From Pseudoalteromonas sp. NC201 (GTDB taxonomy: Bacteria > Pseudomonadota > Gammaproteobacteria > Enterobacterales > Alteromonadaceae): 64,000 nt of DNA. Made by a program: the position numbers and the translations under genes. Each line of letters begins with the position of its first letter. Positions within the stretch are counted from its first letter, which is position 1. Positions 33,935 to 43,152 of the stretch are shown here, piece by piece. The notes under the pieces were generated by a model. That model was not told the origin of the DNA and made no database searches. It saw only the letters and a program-made list of their open reading frames with translations. Where the stretch lies: positions 1,158,501 through 1,222,500 of the forward strand of contig NZ_CP022522.1 in assembly GCF_002850255.1 (NCBI RefSeq), given 5' to 3'.

Positions 33935-34146
33935 GAGTTGCCTCTATAAATTTTAATTTGTGTGAACGCAATTTTTCTACTTAAAAAACGAAGTGCGCTA
34001 TTTAAAATAATTTATGTGAATTTTTGATTAAAATAAAGTTAAATTTTGATTGTGTTAAAATTCAAAGAAGATGCTTGTTGGTCACAAATGGGTCAGGTAT
34101 GATCTCGGGGAGAATTTAGGCACACCTGCGCTAAACGAATGGAACT

Positions 34147-34962
34147 ATGAAAAAACTACTTATAATAATCAGTTTATTGTTACCGTTTTATGGAATTTGC
34201 GAAGAACAAAGTGACGAACTTGATGACGAGTTTGCTTGGCAGCTGAGTGTCGGTGCCTTTTACGTTGATATGACAATGCCTGCTTTAATTGGCACGGACT
34301 CGACATTCAAACATGGCACTTTTTTAGTCGATGCAAAGATAGAGTATAAAAGCTTTTACTTGAATACCCATTCAGGTGATTTTTTTGGTGGCTCGGATAT
34401 AGGTTACCAAATTATCAATAATGGAGAATGGGGTATAGATGCTATCTATGGCAGTTATATGTTGCCTTTTTCTGAACGTGGTTACTATGACACTGATGAT
34501 GTCGTGCCTGAACTGAGAGGAATACGCAAACGCGATCAAGATAATTCATTGGGCTTTTCCTATTACCGTCATGTTGGTGAATTTCTTGCTGTTGCTGAGA
34601 TTGTTTACGATGTCTTTGGGGAAACAAACGGTTGGGTTTTTCACCTCGAAGCGACACGTAATTTTGAACTGAGAAACTGGGATTTATGGCTTAATTTTGG
34701 CGCTAACTATTACTCTAGTAATTTTCATAATTACTTTTATGGTGTTTTAGAATCCGAAGTCAATGATTATTTAACCCCCTATAAACCTGGTGCTTCAGCT
34801 TCTGCGTTTATGCAAATGCAACTTAATTACCCAATTGCAGAGGATTGGGTGTTTAGCGCAGGTGCATCGTGGTTAGTTGGTTCTCAAGATACGTTAGATA
34901 GCCCCTTAGTTCGCTCTCGTCACGCCAGAGTATTCTTTACTGGGGTGAAATATGTTTTCTAA
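34147..34962 (+). CDS. MipA/OmpV-family outer membrane protein
   Basis: A 271-residue barrel protein with a signal peptide (KKLLIIISLLLPFYGICEE). The mature part has the family pattern: an N-terminal QLSVGAFYVDMTMPALIG strand, SFYLNTHSGDFFG, the middle RGIRKRDQDNSLGFSYYRH, and a C-terminal strand ARVFFTGVKYVF ending in Phe. Members are outer-membrane scaffolds or porins. It overlaps the next gene by 11 bases, a pairing of MipA/OmpV with DUF3019 also seen near two-component systems in related bacteria. Confidence 0.72.
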   Translation: MKKLLIIISLLLPFYGICEEQSDELDDEFAWQLSVGAFYVDMTMPALIGTDSTFKHGTFLVDAKIEYKSFYLNTHSGDFFGGSDIGYQIINNGEWGIDAIYGSYMLPFSERGYYDTDDVVPELRGIRKRDQDNSLGFSYYRHVGEFLAVAEIVYDVFGETNGWVFHLEATRNFELRNWDLWLNFGANYYSSNFHNYFYGVLESEVNDYLTPYKPGASASAFMQMQLNYPIAEDWVFSAGASWLVGSQDTLDSPLVRSRHARVFFTGVKYVF

Positions 34963-35350
34963 ATTAATCACATGGACAGTGCTGTTTTGGAGTATTTCAC
35001 TGAGCCAACAACTCCGTGCTGCTGAAACTAATCCAGTGGGAATACTTCATGCCGTGCCGAGCAAGTGTGTAGCCCTGAACCAAGGGCGAACTTGCTATGC
35101 GGATGTCAAAGTAACGGTGAATGCGCCTTCTGAAGGGGATTACTGCATTCGAGAAAGTTTATCGAAGAAGATCCTGCAGTGTTGGGCCAAAGCGGATACC
35201 TTTAAATATGAGCTAGACTTTAGTTCGGATGAAAGTTTGAGCTATGAGCTTATCTCAAAGCAGTCTCGAGATGTGCTAGCTGTGACCACTATTGAGGTGA
35301 ATTGGGTTCACAAAGTAAAAACAAAAAAAAGGCGTTGGCGCCTCTTTTGA
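34952..35350 (+). CDS. DUF3019-family exported protein
   Basis: A 132-residue exported protein with a signal peptide (LFWSISLSQQLRAAE). The mature part shows the DUF3019 pattern of paired Cys: SKCVALNQGRTCYADVKV, DYCIRESLSKKILQCWA, then a beta-rich segment and a very basic tail (KTKKRRWRLF). Function is unknown. The 11-base overlap with the MipA/OmpV gene indicates coupled expression, probably in an envelope or signalling role. The last codons overlap the terminator of the convergent photolyase operon. Confidence 0.75.
   Translation: MFSKLITWTVLFWSISLSQQLRAAETNPVGILHAVPSKCVALNQGRTCYADVKVTVNAPSEGDYCIRESLSKKILQCWAKADTFKYELDFSSDESLSYELISKQSRDVLAVTTIEVNWVHKVKTKKRRWRLF
35323..35343 (-). terminator. 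Rho-independent terminator of the photolyase operon
   Basis: Read on the minus strand, the hairpin AGGCG / CGCCT with a CCAA loop is followed by eight T. It lies about 33 bases after the photolyase stop and inside the 3' end of the DUF3019 gene. Confidence 0.65.
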
Positions 35351-35375
35351 TCCGAAGGCTGCGTGCGAGCGTAGC

Positions 35376-36935
35376 CTAAAGTTGCTCGATGTTATCTAAA
35401 CACCACTGAGCCCTTGCAAGCACCTCTTGCCGTGTTTTCTCATCTTGTTTTTGCCAATTTCGATAGATCATACCAATACGGTGGTTATTGGCAAACTTAT
35501 CCTCATGGCGGTGCATAAAATGCCAATATAGGCTGTTAAGGGGACATGCATCATTGCTTGATTTTTGCTTGACGTCGTAGTGGCAGTGCTGACAATAATC
35601 ACTCATTTTTTGTATGTAGTTACCACTTGCGGAGTAGGGTTTGGTTGCCACTATGCCGTGGTCTGCAAATTGTGTCATGCCTCTGGTGTTTGGCATTTCG
35701 ACCCATTCAATGGCGTCGATGTATATACCTAAATACCATTCATCCACTTGATCAGGGTGTATTCCGGTTAGCAGACAAAAGTTTCCCGTGACCATTAATC
35801 TTTGAATGTGGTGAGCGTAGGCATAATCAAGGCTTTGATTGATAGCTTCACTTAAACAGCGCATCTTCGTTTTTCCATGCCAAAAATAGCCTGGCAAATT
35901 GCGCTGAGCAAGCAAGTAATTTTTATGACGGTAGTCCGGCATATTGAGCCAATAGACGGCTCGGATATACTCTCGCCAGCCCAATATTTGCCTAACAAAT
36001 CCCTCAATCTGTGCAATATCAATTTGTGAGTTGTCTTGGTAAGCCGCTATCGCGCTATCGATAACGTGTTTGGGGTGAAGCATTTTTGTATTCAACGCAA
36101 AAGAGAGTCGTGAGTGATACAGTGTCCATTTATCGACACTTTTACAGGTCATTGCATCTTGAAATTGACCGAATAAAGGCAATAGGTGTTCACAGAAAAA
36201 GGCCAAAAGATCGTGAGCTTGCGCACGGTTAGCCGGCCACAGCAATGATTCTTCGCTGTTACCAATGGTCTTCACTTTATGCCGTTTTATCCGCTTTAAA
36301 ATGTCACTAACATCGTTGGCAAAACAAAGCGGCTGTGGGATAGCGTCGATGTCTTTTGACTTGAGCTTATTACGGTTTTTACTGTCGAAATTCCATTGCT
36401 TGCCAAGCGGTTCACCGTCGTCCATTAATACATTAAAACGGCGCCTGAGCTTGCGATAAAAAAACTCCATTGTGGTGTGTTTTCCTGGCGTTAAATAATC
36501 ATCCAACTCTTCGTAAGGGACTAGAAAATGCTCAGTGTCATAGCAACGAACCTGTAACTGGTCGAGTGTTAATTCCATCATTTGCTTCAGTAAGCGATAT
36601 TCATCAGGTCGTTGATAGTCAAAGCTCGACACTTGATATTTATCACATAAATGAGCAATTAAAGCGGGGAGATCAGAATAGTCCTGAGTCTCATCGAGGG
36701 TGAGATGTAGCACATGAAAGCCTACCTTATTCAGTGCGATGGCGAAATTTTCCATGGCTTTGAAGAATGCGCATACTTTTTGTATATGATGTTTGGTGTA
36801 GTCGGCCTCTTGTTTGAGTTCTGCAATCAGATAAAGGTACTCAGCTTTATCGTCAGCAAACCAACTATGCTTGGCGTTGAGTTGGTCGCCAAGAATTAAT
36901 CTGAGGCCTTTATATTGAGGCTTTTGTTGTGTCAT
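35376..36935 (-). CDS. phrB: Iron-sulfur (6-4) photolyase / FeS-type bacterial cryptochrome (PhrB-like)
   Basis: A 519-residue protein of the DPRP/FeS-BCP class that repairs (6-4) photoproducts using FAD, a lumazine antenna and a [4Fe-4S] cluster. The N-terminus RLILGDQLNAKHSWF is diagnostic. Four Cys at 360, 448, 451 and 464 have exactly the 88-3-13 spacing of the cluster ligands in Agrobacterium PhrB (350, 438, 441, 454). QILGWREYIRAVYW and MVTGNFCLLTGI form the FAD pocket. It overlaps the upstream cryptochrome gene by one base (TAATG) with a GGAGG ribosome site, so the two form a light-repair operon. Confidence 0.88.
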   Translation of the reverse strand: MTQQKPQYKGLRLILGDQLNAKHSWFADDKAEYLYLIAELKQEADYTKHHIQKVCAFFKAMENFAIALNKVGFHVLHLTLDETQDYSDLPALIAHLCDKYQVSSFDYQRPDEYRLLKQMMELTLDQLQVRCYDTEHFLVPYEELDDYLTPGKHTTMEFFYRKLRRRFNVLMDDGEPLGKQWNFDSKNRNKLKSKDIDAIPQPLCFANDVSDILKRIKRHKVKTIGNSEESLLWPANRAQAHDLLAFFCEHLLPLFGQFQDAMTCKSVDKWTLYHSRLSFALNTKMLHPKHVIDSAIAAYQDNSQIDIAQIEGFVRQILGWREYIRAVYWLNMPDYRHKNYLLAQRNLPGYFWHGKTKMRCLSEAINQSLDYAYAHHIQRLMVTGNFCLLTGIHPDQVDEWYLGIYIDAIEWVEMPNTRGMTQFADHGIVATKPYSASGNYIQKMSDYCQHCHYDVKQKSSNDACPLNSLYWHFMHRHEDKFANNHRIGMIYRNWQKQDEKTRQEVLARAQWCLDNIEQL

Positions 36936-38239
36936 TAGTTATCCTCCAAAGGCCAACCAACATGATCTTGGCTGTCGAGTTGTAGAGTGGCTTCTCCTTG
37001 CCATAATTTTATATATTCACCATCTGGGTCAAATAGTGCTTGTTGCTTTGTGATATTGAAATGGCGACCGCCACGAGGATCAGCTCCAACACCAGCGATA
37101 TACTGCCAATTTCCCCAATTTGCCGCGACGTCATAATCGATCAGATGTTGCTCGAAAAAAGCGGCGCCGTAGCGCCAATCTAGCTGTAGCTCATTAACAC
37201 AGTAGCTCGCAGCTATTTGTCTCGCTCTGTTGGAAATCCAGCCAGTTTTAGTCAATTCGTGCATAATGGCATTGACCAGTGCGCTGGGTGTTCGGCCTTG
37301 GCACCACTTTAAAAAGCGCTCTGGATAGAAACTGGTTTTTGGTGTTTTGGCTTTGACGCCTGAAAAGCAAAATAGCGTGTGTTGATGTTTGAGGGCATAC
37401 CAATAAAAATACTCACGCCACAACAGTTCAAACCAAATCCAATAGGTTGATTCATTTGCGCCTCTTTGTAGCTCAAATTGAGTAAGAGATTGCTTGATCT
37501 GTCTAGGACTGATAGCGCCAGAAGCAAGTATTGGACTAAACCGAGTGGAAAAATGCTCACCGAACAAGGCATTTCGAGTTTCTTTGTATTTGAGAGCCGC
37601 ATCCGTTTGGAAGTATTGTTGTAGCTGTTGCTGGGCTTGCGCTTCGCCTGCGGCTACTTTGATATTGTATGAAGAGTTTGCTTTAAATTCAGCTAAATCT
37701 AAAACCCGCTTCGGTCTTGGTGGAAGCGTAGCGGTTGCAATAGGTGATTTAGGTTCAATTTCCTCTACAGCTTTGCGAAATGGCGTAAAGCTCGGTGGCA
37801 GCTCACTGATTTTGAGTGGTAGTGTATCTGGTTCAAACAGCGTACTAGAATAAGCGCTAACGTATTGAATGTAAGGAAAGTTATCTTGTAATTTTAACCA
37901 AAGCTTTTGTTCATCGAATCCTGGATGAGCTGCGCGGCCAATATGAGTTACCTGCTGTGTATGAATAATCTCAGTCAGTGCTTTGAGCTGAGCTGTGTTA
38001 CGTAGCATATACAGCTTCTGTTGTTGTGGCGTTAGTGACTGATGCAAGGCGTTGAGCGTCTGATTGCGATAACATTCGACAGCAAAAGAAGTTGAGCACT
38101 GCGCTTTGCGAGCCGTCCAAAGGTTTACAGTGGGTAGATAAATGCAGATAAGTGTATCAACTAGAGACGCCAGCTTTGTAAGTGCGGGGTTATCACTAAG
38201 GCGGCAGTCGTTTGCAAATAAATAGAGTCCTACTTTCAC
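36935..38239 (-). CDS. DASH-family cryptochrome / photolyase
   Basis: A 434-residue DASH cryptochrome. The N-terminal Rossmann-like antenna domain starts VGLYLFANDCRLSDNPAL. The FAD domain includes FSTRFSPILASGAISPRQI, YWIWFELLWREYFYWYAL and the C-terminal NRARQIAASYCVNELQLDWRYGAAFFEQHLIDYDVAANWGNWQYIAGVGADPRGGR, quoted here as a region rather than a motif: its key residues are WRYGA, DYDVAANWGNWQ and DPRGGR. DASH proteins repair cyclobutane dimers in single-stranded or looped DNA and may sense blue light. Cotranscribed with the FeS photolyase. Confidence 0.88.
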   Translation of the reverse strand: MKVGLYLFANDCRLSDNPALTKLASLVDTLICIYLPTVNLWTARKAQCSTSFAVECYRNQTLNALHQSLTPQQQKLYMLRNTAQLKALTEIIHTQQVTHIGRAAHPGFDEQKLWLKLQDNFPYIQYVSAYSSTLFEPDTLPLKISELPPSFTPFRKAVEEIEPKSPIATATLPPRPKRVLDLAEFKANSSYNIKVAAGEAQAQQQLQQYFQTDAALKYKETRNALFGEHFSTRFSPILASGAISPRQIKQSLTQFELQRGANESTYWIWFELLWREYFYWYALKHQHTLFCFSGVKAKTPKTSFYPERFLKWCQGRTPSALVNAIMHELTKTGWISNRARQIAASYCVNELQLDWRYGAAFFEQHLIDYDVAANWGNWQYIAGVGADPRGGRHFNITKQQALFDPDGEYIKLWQGEATLQLDSQDHVGWPLEDN

Positions 38240-38298
38240 GTTTATTCTTAACAGTCATGAACGAATAAGACTCTATACGTAACGATCAACTAAATTGC

Positions 38299-38811
38299 TC
38301 AGTTAGTTTGGCAAGATTCTATAAGTGTACGCAAGTGAGCACCAACGTCTTGTGTTTTGGTTTGGCCTTGCTCAAGTAAGTGGCTCGCTTGCTGTTTTAG
38401 TTCCGCCAAATCATACTGCTCGAGCAAAGTTCTTAAATATCTAACTGTATCAGCACCTTGCTGAAGCAAATCAGGAAATTGTTCGATGGAAATTTCCTGT
38501 TGGCTTAGGCGAGAAATAGAGTTGAGTAGGTCGCTTAAATTTGCACTGTCTTGCAATGCGCCTTCAACCGCAATAAGCGCGCCCATCGGATCGGCATCTA
38601 GATTATTTGCAACGCAAGCTGCAACACTGCCAGCCTCTGCTGATGCTTGCACTGACTCAATTCCTTTATCACGGATCTGCTCAACCACTTGTTGTAGTTC
38701 TTGATGTTCAGATAAATATTGTGCCTCGATTTGGGCTTTAGAGTCTTCCAGCATATCGCATGCGGTAAGTGAAACGACCATAGTAGACGCAAAGGCAATC
38801 GCTCTTAGCAT
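38299..38811 (-). CDS. Lipoprotein of unknown function
   Basis: A 170-residue lipoprotein. The start at 38811 is chosen because it has an AGGAAG ribosome site and gives a signal peptide ending VSLTAC, with Cys18 as the lipid-bearing residue. The rest is almost all helix (QAQYLSEHQELQQVVEQIR-type heptads, LLEQYDLAELKQQASHLLEQ) with two further Cys (AACVANN and ESCQTN) that could form a disulfide. The family is not recognised. It reads in the same direction as the cryptochrome operon, 60 bases before it. Confidence 0.65.
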   Translation of the reverse strand: MLRAIAFASTMVVSLTACDMLEDSKAQIEAQYLSEHQELQQVVEQIRDKGIESVQASAEAGSVAACVANNLDADPMGALIAVEGALQDSANLSDLLNSISRLSQQEISIEQFPDLLQQGADTVRYLRTLLEQYDLAELKQQASHLLEQGQTKTQDVGAHLRTLIESCQTN

Positions 38812-38959
38812 TTTATCACTTCCTATATAAAGATTTTGTGAAAGTCTAAAGAGCTGAGAGCCAGAAGTCACGCAGAGTTTGGTTTTGTAAGCTCTGCATG
38901 ACTTTGATCTTAGAGTAATGTTTAGTGGCTACCGTTGTCTCTTCGTTTAGCAGCTCAAG

Positions 38960-39430
38960 TTAGTTTGCTTGTTGCTGCGCTCTTTTGAACTCTTGTAGAC
39001 CAACAATATTGGTTTTTTTGAATAATTCAAAGCGCAGCATATTTTCGATGAGTAACAGTGCTTTGTTCCAAGCGTTTTTTGCTGCTGTGGTAAAATGCCT
39101 GCCAAGATGACTTTTCAGCGTTGCTGTAAAGGTAAACAACAAGACACTGATATCTTTTTCTGACGTTCCCATAAATAACAGCGTACAGCGTTGTTTTTGC
39201 AGATAATGTAATAAGTTTGACTGCTGTGGGATACGCATCACACAATTTTGAACAAAATCAAATATTTGATGCTCCCAGATTATGAGTTGTCCCACATTTG
39301 TTGGAATTTGCATGCGCAAATCGTAATGTTGAATTTGGTTGTACCAAGAAGTGCAAAAGCCATGGAAATTCGGACGAATACTCGCAAGCGTTTGAGTTAA
39401 AAGTTGATATTGATAGGGAGTAATGCTCAT
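38960..39430 (-). CDS. Globin-like protein without an obvious proximal histidine
   Basis: A 156-residue helical protein from the ATG at 39430 (AGAGG ribosome site). By eye it aligns with bacterial globins: an A-B helix pair QTLASIRPNFHGFCTSWY, a central helix pair, and a G-H pair TATLKSHLGRHFTTAAKNAW, in which the LG-x-x-FT-x-x-x-x-x-AW pattern is typical of flavohemoglobin/Vitreoscilla-type globins. At the F helix, where these have KH, the sequence is LQKQRCTLL, so the heme-binding His appears to be Arg. Heme-free globin folds occur in sensor proteins such as RsbR. Function unknown; the fold call is tentative. Confidence 0.45.
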   Translation of the reverse strand: MSITPYQYQLLTQTLASIRPNFHGFCTSWYNQIQHYDLRMQIPTNVGQLIIWEHQIFDFVQNCVMRIPQQSNLLHYLQKQRCTLLFMGTSEKDISVLLFTFTATLKSHLGRHFTTAAKNAWNKALLLIENMLRFELFKKTNIVGLQEFKRAQQQAN

Positions 39431-39639
39431 AGACGCCTCTTCAAACTGATGAAGAGCGGATCCTTTGCTCAAAAACAAATAGCCTAAGTCTGAGTATAGC
39501 TGTTTTTTTAAAATGCGAGACTTTTTAATATTTTTTTGTGAGCTTTTTCTTACGTTGCAATAATCAATTGAATTTCAATATGCTGGACCTAGCTATAGTA
39601 GGCCGAGATTGAGTAACGGCCCACATTGATTTAAAAATA

Positions 39640-40419
39640 TTAGTGCTTAATTGGTGAAAGCAACTGTGGATCTGTCACGAGTTTACGAATGCCATGCGCA
39701 TGGTCCTCTTCAAAAGCATTGTCTTTACACCAACGCGCGAGACTATTTATATCAACTTTGGCACAGCTTGGGCGTACACTCCAACTTACCTGTAAAGGTG
39801 AGCACTGTTGGTTGTTATAGCTAGGTCCAGTCGTCGAACCTAAAAACTCAACTGGTGTGCCTGTATCACTTGGTAAAACACCTGCTTGATGGTAACCGCC
39901 AACTTGGCCTTGATAATCAAGCTCAGTGAAGTCTTGCGCATTTTCATCATTAACCACTAAAAACACCTGAGTTTCGACGCGTAGATCGGGGTTGGCGCAG
40001 CTGTCATTTAAGCAAGCACCGAGGGTCGGGCCCGGTTTTACATCACAAGAGCTATGAACCCAGTGTACTTCAATCGTATCGCCGGGCTTTACGTTGTTAC
40101 ATACTTTATCTTCTACAGGAGCAAGCTCTGCTGGGGTGAGGCTTGCAGTTGCATTACATTGGAATCCGCCGTACTTTGGGTCATTGGAAACGACAGAGAA
40201 GTCTTTGGCTTTATGTTCTGCATTTTTATGAAAGTGGATGTTACATAGGTTGAGTTTTTCTTTTGGTGGAGCCATAGCAAAAACCCGTTTGTTGTGACCC
40301 TGCAAACTATCAATATCTCTCGGTGTTTGTGGTCCTGCTGATTCACATTGCGCTGCAAACGCTTCAAAACTAAATATAGACAGCGCTGTCAATTTGCTTG
40401 ATTTTATAACCGTTCTCAT
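39640..40419 (-). CDS. Delta-class carbonic anhydrase-like secreted protein
   Basis: A 259-residue exported protein (signal peptide ending EAFAA) with an AGGAAAA ribosome site. NLCNIHFHKNAEHK places His62, His64, Glu68 and His69 as in the zinc site of alpha- and delta-type carbonic anhydrases, and TIEVHWVHSSCDV provides the further conserved HWVH segment. Paired Cys (NLC, CNATA, VCNN, SSC, ACLNDSC) suggest disulfides in the periplasm. Delta carbonic anhydrases were defined in diatoms, with bacterial relatives in marine gammaproteobacteria. The enzyme would interconvert CO2 and bicarbonate in the periplasm. It stands alone. Confidence 0.7.
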   Translation of the reverse strand: MRTVIKSSKLTALSIFSFEAFAAQCESAGPQTPRDIDSLQGHNKRVFAMAPPKEKLNLCNIHFHKNAEHKAKDFSVVSNDPKYGGFQCNATASLTPAELAPVEDKVCNNVKPGDTIEVHWVHSSCDVKPGPTLGACLNDSCANPDLRVETQVFLVVNDENAQDFTELDYQGQVGGYHQAGVLPSDTGTPVEFLGSTTGPSYNNQQCSPLQVSWSVRPSCAKVDINSLARWCKDNAFEEDHAHGIRKLVTDPQLLSPIKH

Positions 40420-40785
40420 TTGGTTTTCCTTTCTTTCGTGATTTTCTTGTCCCCAATTATGGATTAAATATTTCTTTTTTGTTACAAAAAAATGAAAGGA
40501 GACGAAACTGGACCGATGAGTTGGGCATCACGGTGTTGTATGTGAAAAGTAAAATACCTGATTACATCTCAGCAACGAGCTGAAACGTCAGAAGATAGTT
40601 CTAAATCAAGGTTGCTATCTAGGCATACTGTCTTTATAATACGCAGCATATTTAGTCAATCGAACTGAAACTTTCGTTTTTCAGTATAATTGGCTTTAAG
40701 CATGGGCAATACATTGCCCATTAAAATGGCATTTTTTAGATGCCACTTCTTTGAAAAGTAGAAGTAAAACAATTTTATGTGTTGG
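40420..40785. other. Intergenic region before the initiator tRNA
   Basis: No ORF is supported here. A weak hairpin (TGGCAT / ATGCCA, about 40724-40744) is visible. A possible sigma-70 promoter for the tRNA (TTGAAA at 40751-40756, TTTTAT at 40773-40778, 16-base spacer) lies just before the tRNA 5' end. Nothing else stands out. Confidence 0.4.
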
Positions 40786-40862
<77 letters not shown>

Positions 40863-40887
40863 AGTTAAAGATTGAGTTCTTTGATTT

Positions 40888-40913
40888 CGCGCATTCCTTG
40901 TAATGCGCGTTTT
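40888..40913 (+). terminator. Terminator after the initiator tRNA
   Basis: A perfect 8-bp stem CGCGCATT / AATGCGCG is followed by TTTT, 26 bases after the tRNA. It is the first of three hairpins between metY and rimP. Confidence 0.65.
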
Positions 40914-41015
40914 GCGTTTAAGCATCGGCTTTTTTGTTTAAGTTGATGATTAATTTGGCTGAGATAGCTCGCAAACCAAGCACGGCCTTTGGCCACACAG
41001 TTTGTTATTCGTGTG

Positions 41016-41043
41016 ACGCCCCGCTTGGTTCGGGGCGTTGTTG
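41016..41043 (+). terminator. Second hairpin between metY and rimP (terminator/attenuator)
   Basis: A 7-bp stem ACGCCCC / GGGGCGT with a nine-base loop is followed by the T-rich TGTTGT. Leaky termination here would link tRNA and nusA expression. Confidence 0.55.
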
Positions 41044-41092
41044 TATCTGGCGCAAGGTGTATTCTGAGCCCAAGATCAAGCAGCTATGATTT

Positions 41093-41113
41093 GGGGCTTT
41101 AGGCCCTTTTTTT
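41093..41113 (+). terminator. Hairpin with T tract just before the rimP ribosome site
   Basis: The stem GGGC / GCCC, extendable by G-T pairs, is followed by seven T. It ends about 20 bases before the rimP GTG start. The position suggests an attenuator of the nusA operon, whose product NusA affects such terminators. Confidence 0.6.
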
Positions 41114-41132
41114 GTTTGTATGGAGGAGTTCT

Positions 41133-41588
41133 GTGTCAAAACTCGAGCAAGATTTGACTGAAATGTTGGAGCCTGCAGTTGCTGCGTGTGGCTTTGAATT
41201 ACTCGGTCTTGAGTTTGTGCAAGCTGGTCGTCATTCTACACTTCGTGTATATATCGATCATGAAAACGGCATTAATGTAGATGACTGTGCGGAAGTGAGT
41301 CGTCAAGTTAGTGCAATTTTAGATGTCGAAGACCCGATTACGAACGAATATAGTTTGGAAGTATCTTCTCCTGGTGTTGACAGACCATTATTCAAACAAG
41401 CTCACTATGAAGCAGCAGTGGGAGAGGAAGTACGTTTGCGTACTAAACTTCCGCAAGAAGGTCGCCGTAATTTTAAAGGCGACTTAGTAGCAGTTAATGG
41501 CGATATGATCACGTTAAAAGTTGACGCTCAGGACTTTATCCTGATGTTAAGCAACATTGAGCGTGCCAATATCATCGCAAAATTCTAA
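41133..41588 (+). CDS. rimP: Ribosome maturation factor RimP
   Basis: A 151-residue factor needed for 30S subunit maturation. The sequence follows E. coli RimP closely (LEQDLTEMLEPAVAACGFEL, IDHENGINVDDCAEVSRQV, LDVEDPI, YSLEVSSPGVDRPLF). A GTG start at 41133 is chosen because it gives the family N-terminus MSKLEQ and has a strong GGAGGAG site; a TTG at 41112 lies within the attenuator's T tract. First protein gene of the nusA-infB operon, 39 bases before nusA. Confidence 0.95.
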   Translation: MSKLEQDLTEMLEPAVAACGFELLGLEFVQAGRHSTLRVYIDHENGINVDDCAEVSRQVSAILDVEDPITNEYSLEVSSPGVDRPLFKQAHYEAAVGEEVRLRTKLPQEGRRNFKGDLVAVNGDMITLKVDAQDFILMLSNIERANIIAKF

Positions 41589-41627
41589 CTTTGAGTGCGA
41601 AGGACAAGGGCAAGCGAGGCATTACCT

Positions 41628-43127
41628 ATGGCAAAAGAAATATTGTTGGTGGCAGAAGCTGTTTCCAATGAAAAAGCGGTCCCAAGAGAAAAGATTTTTG
41701 AAGCATTAGAGTTCGCACTAGCGACAGCAACAAAAAAGAAGCACGGCGGTGAGATCGAAGTACGCGTTACTATCGACCGTAAAACGGGCGAGTACGATAC
41801 TTTTCGTCGTTGGAAAGCGGTTGAACCACAAGAAGACGGTTCACTAGAAAATCCATATGCGGAAATCACTATTGAAGCGGCGCAAGTTGATGAGCCTGAC
41901 GTTCAATTAGGTGATTACGTTGAAGAGCAGATCGAATCAATTAAATTTGACCGTATCACCACACAGATGGCGAAACAGGTAATCGTACAAAAAGTACGTG
42001 AAGCTGAGCGCGCATTAGTTGTTGATGCATATAAAGATCAAAAAGGCGAGCTAGTGACAGGTGTTGTTAAAAAAGCAACGCGTGACGCTATCGTTATCGA
42101 CCTTGGTAACAATGCTGAAGCGGTAATTTACCGTGAAGACATGCTACCACGTGAAAGCTTCCGTCCGGGTGACCGTGTACGTGGTCTACTTTACGAAGTG
42201 AAGCCTGAAGCGCGTGGTGCTCAGCTATTTGTTACGCGTTCTAAGCCTGAAATGTTGATGGAACTATTCCGTATTGAAGTTCCGGAAATCGGCGAAGAAA
42301 TGATTGAACTTAGAGGTGCTGCACGCGACCCTGGTTCTCGTGCTAAAATCGCTGTAAAATCAAACGACAAGCGTATCGACCCTGTAGGTGCATGTGTTGG
42401 TATGCGTGGCGCACGTGTACAAGCTGTGTCTTCAGAACTTGGCGGTGAGCGTGTTGACATTGTACTTTACGATGATAATCCAGCACAGTTCGTAATCAAC
42501 GCAATGGCACCGGCTGAAGTAGCTTCAATCGTAATGGATGAAGATACGCGCACGATGGAAATTGCAGTTGAAGCTGACAACCTAGCGCAAGCGATTGGTC
42601 GTAATGGTCAAAACGTACGTTTAGCTAGCCAACTTACTGGTTGGGAACTAAATGTAATGACAGTGGAAGAGATGGAGCGTAAGAGCTCGGAAGAATCAGA
42701 TAAATTGGTTAATCTATTCACTGAAAATCTAGACATCGACGATGATTTTGCAACACTACTGATTAACGAAGGTTTCTCTTCACTTGAAGAGGTGGCTTAT
42801 GTACCAGTAGCTGAATTTTTAGAAATCGACGGTCTAGACGAAGAAACCGTTGAAGAGCTACGTAACCGTGCGAAAGATGCACTGACTACGAAAGCACTTC
42901 GCGATGAAGAAAGTCTTGAAAATGCAGAACCTGCAGAAGACCTACTAGCACTTGAAGGACTTGAGCGTCATACCGCTTTTGTTTTTGCTAGCAAAGGTAT
43001 CGTTACACTTGAAGACCTTGCAGAGCAAGGTATTGATGACTTAGTTGAAATTTCTGAGTTATCAGAAGAGCAAGCTGGTGAGTTAATCATGGCTGCACGT
43101 AACATTTGCTGGTTCAGCGAAGAGTAA
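41628..43127 (+). CDS. nusA: Transcription termination/antitermination factor NusA
   Basis: A 499-residue RNA polymerase-binding factor. Domains in order: N-terminal polymerase-binding domain ([18 protein letters not shown]), S1 domain (~135-200), KH1 and KH2 (~200-345, with [17 protein letters not shown] and [13 protein letters not shown]), and two acidic C-terminal repeats (~364-425 and ~435-495) as in enterobacteria. The start MAKEIL at 41628 matches the family N-terminus and has a GAGG ribosome site. A 33-base upstream extension is not used. Confidence 0.96.
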   Translation: MAKEILLVAEAVSNEKAVPREKIFEALEFALATATKKKHGGEIEVRVTIDRKTGEYDTFRRWKAVEPQEDGSLENPYAEITIEAAQVDEPDVQLGDYVEEQIESIKFDRITTQMAKQVIVQKVREAERALVVDAYKDQKGELVTGVVKKATRDAIVIDLGNNAEAVIYREDMLPRESFRPGDRVRGLLYEVKPEARGAQLFVTRSKPEMLMELFRIEVPEIGEEMIELRGAARDPGSRAKIAVKSNDKRIDPVGACVGMRGARVQAVSSELGGERVDIVLYDDNPAQFVINAMAPAEVASIVMDEDTRTMEIAVEADNLAQAIGRNGQNVRLASQLTGWELNVMTVEEMERKSSEESDKLVNLFTENLDIDDDFATLLINEGFSSLEEVAYVPVAEFLEIDGLDEETVEELRNRAKDALTTKALRDEESLENAEPAEDLLALEGLERHTAFVFASKGIVTLEDLAEQGIDDLVEISELSEEQAGELIMAARNICWFSEE

Positions 43128-43152
43128 TTTATTAACGGAGGTAACATCACAT

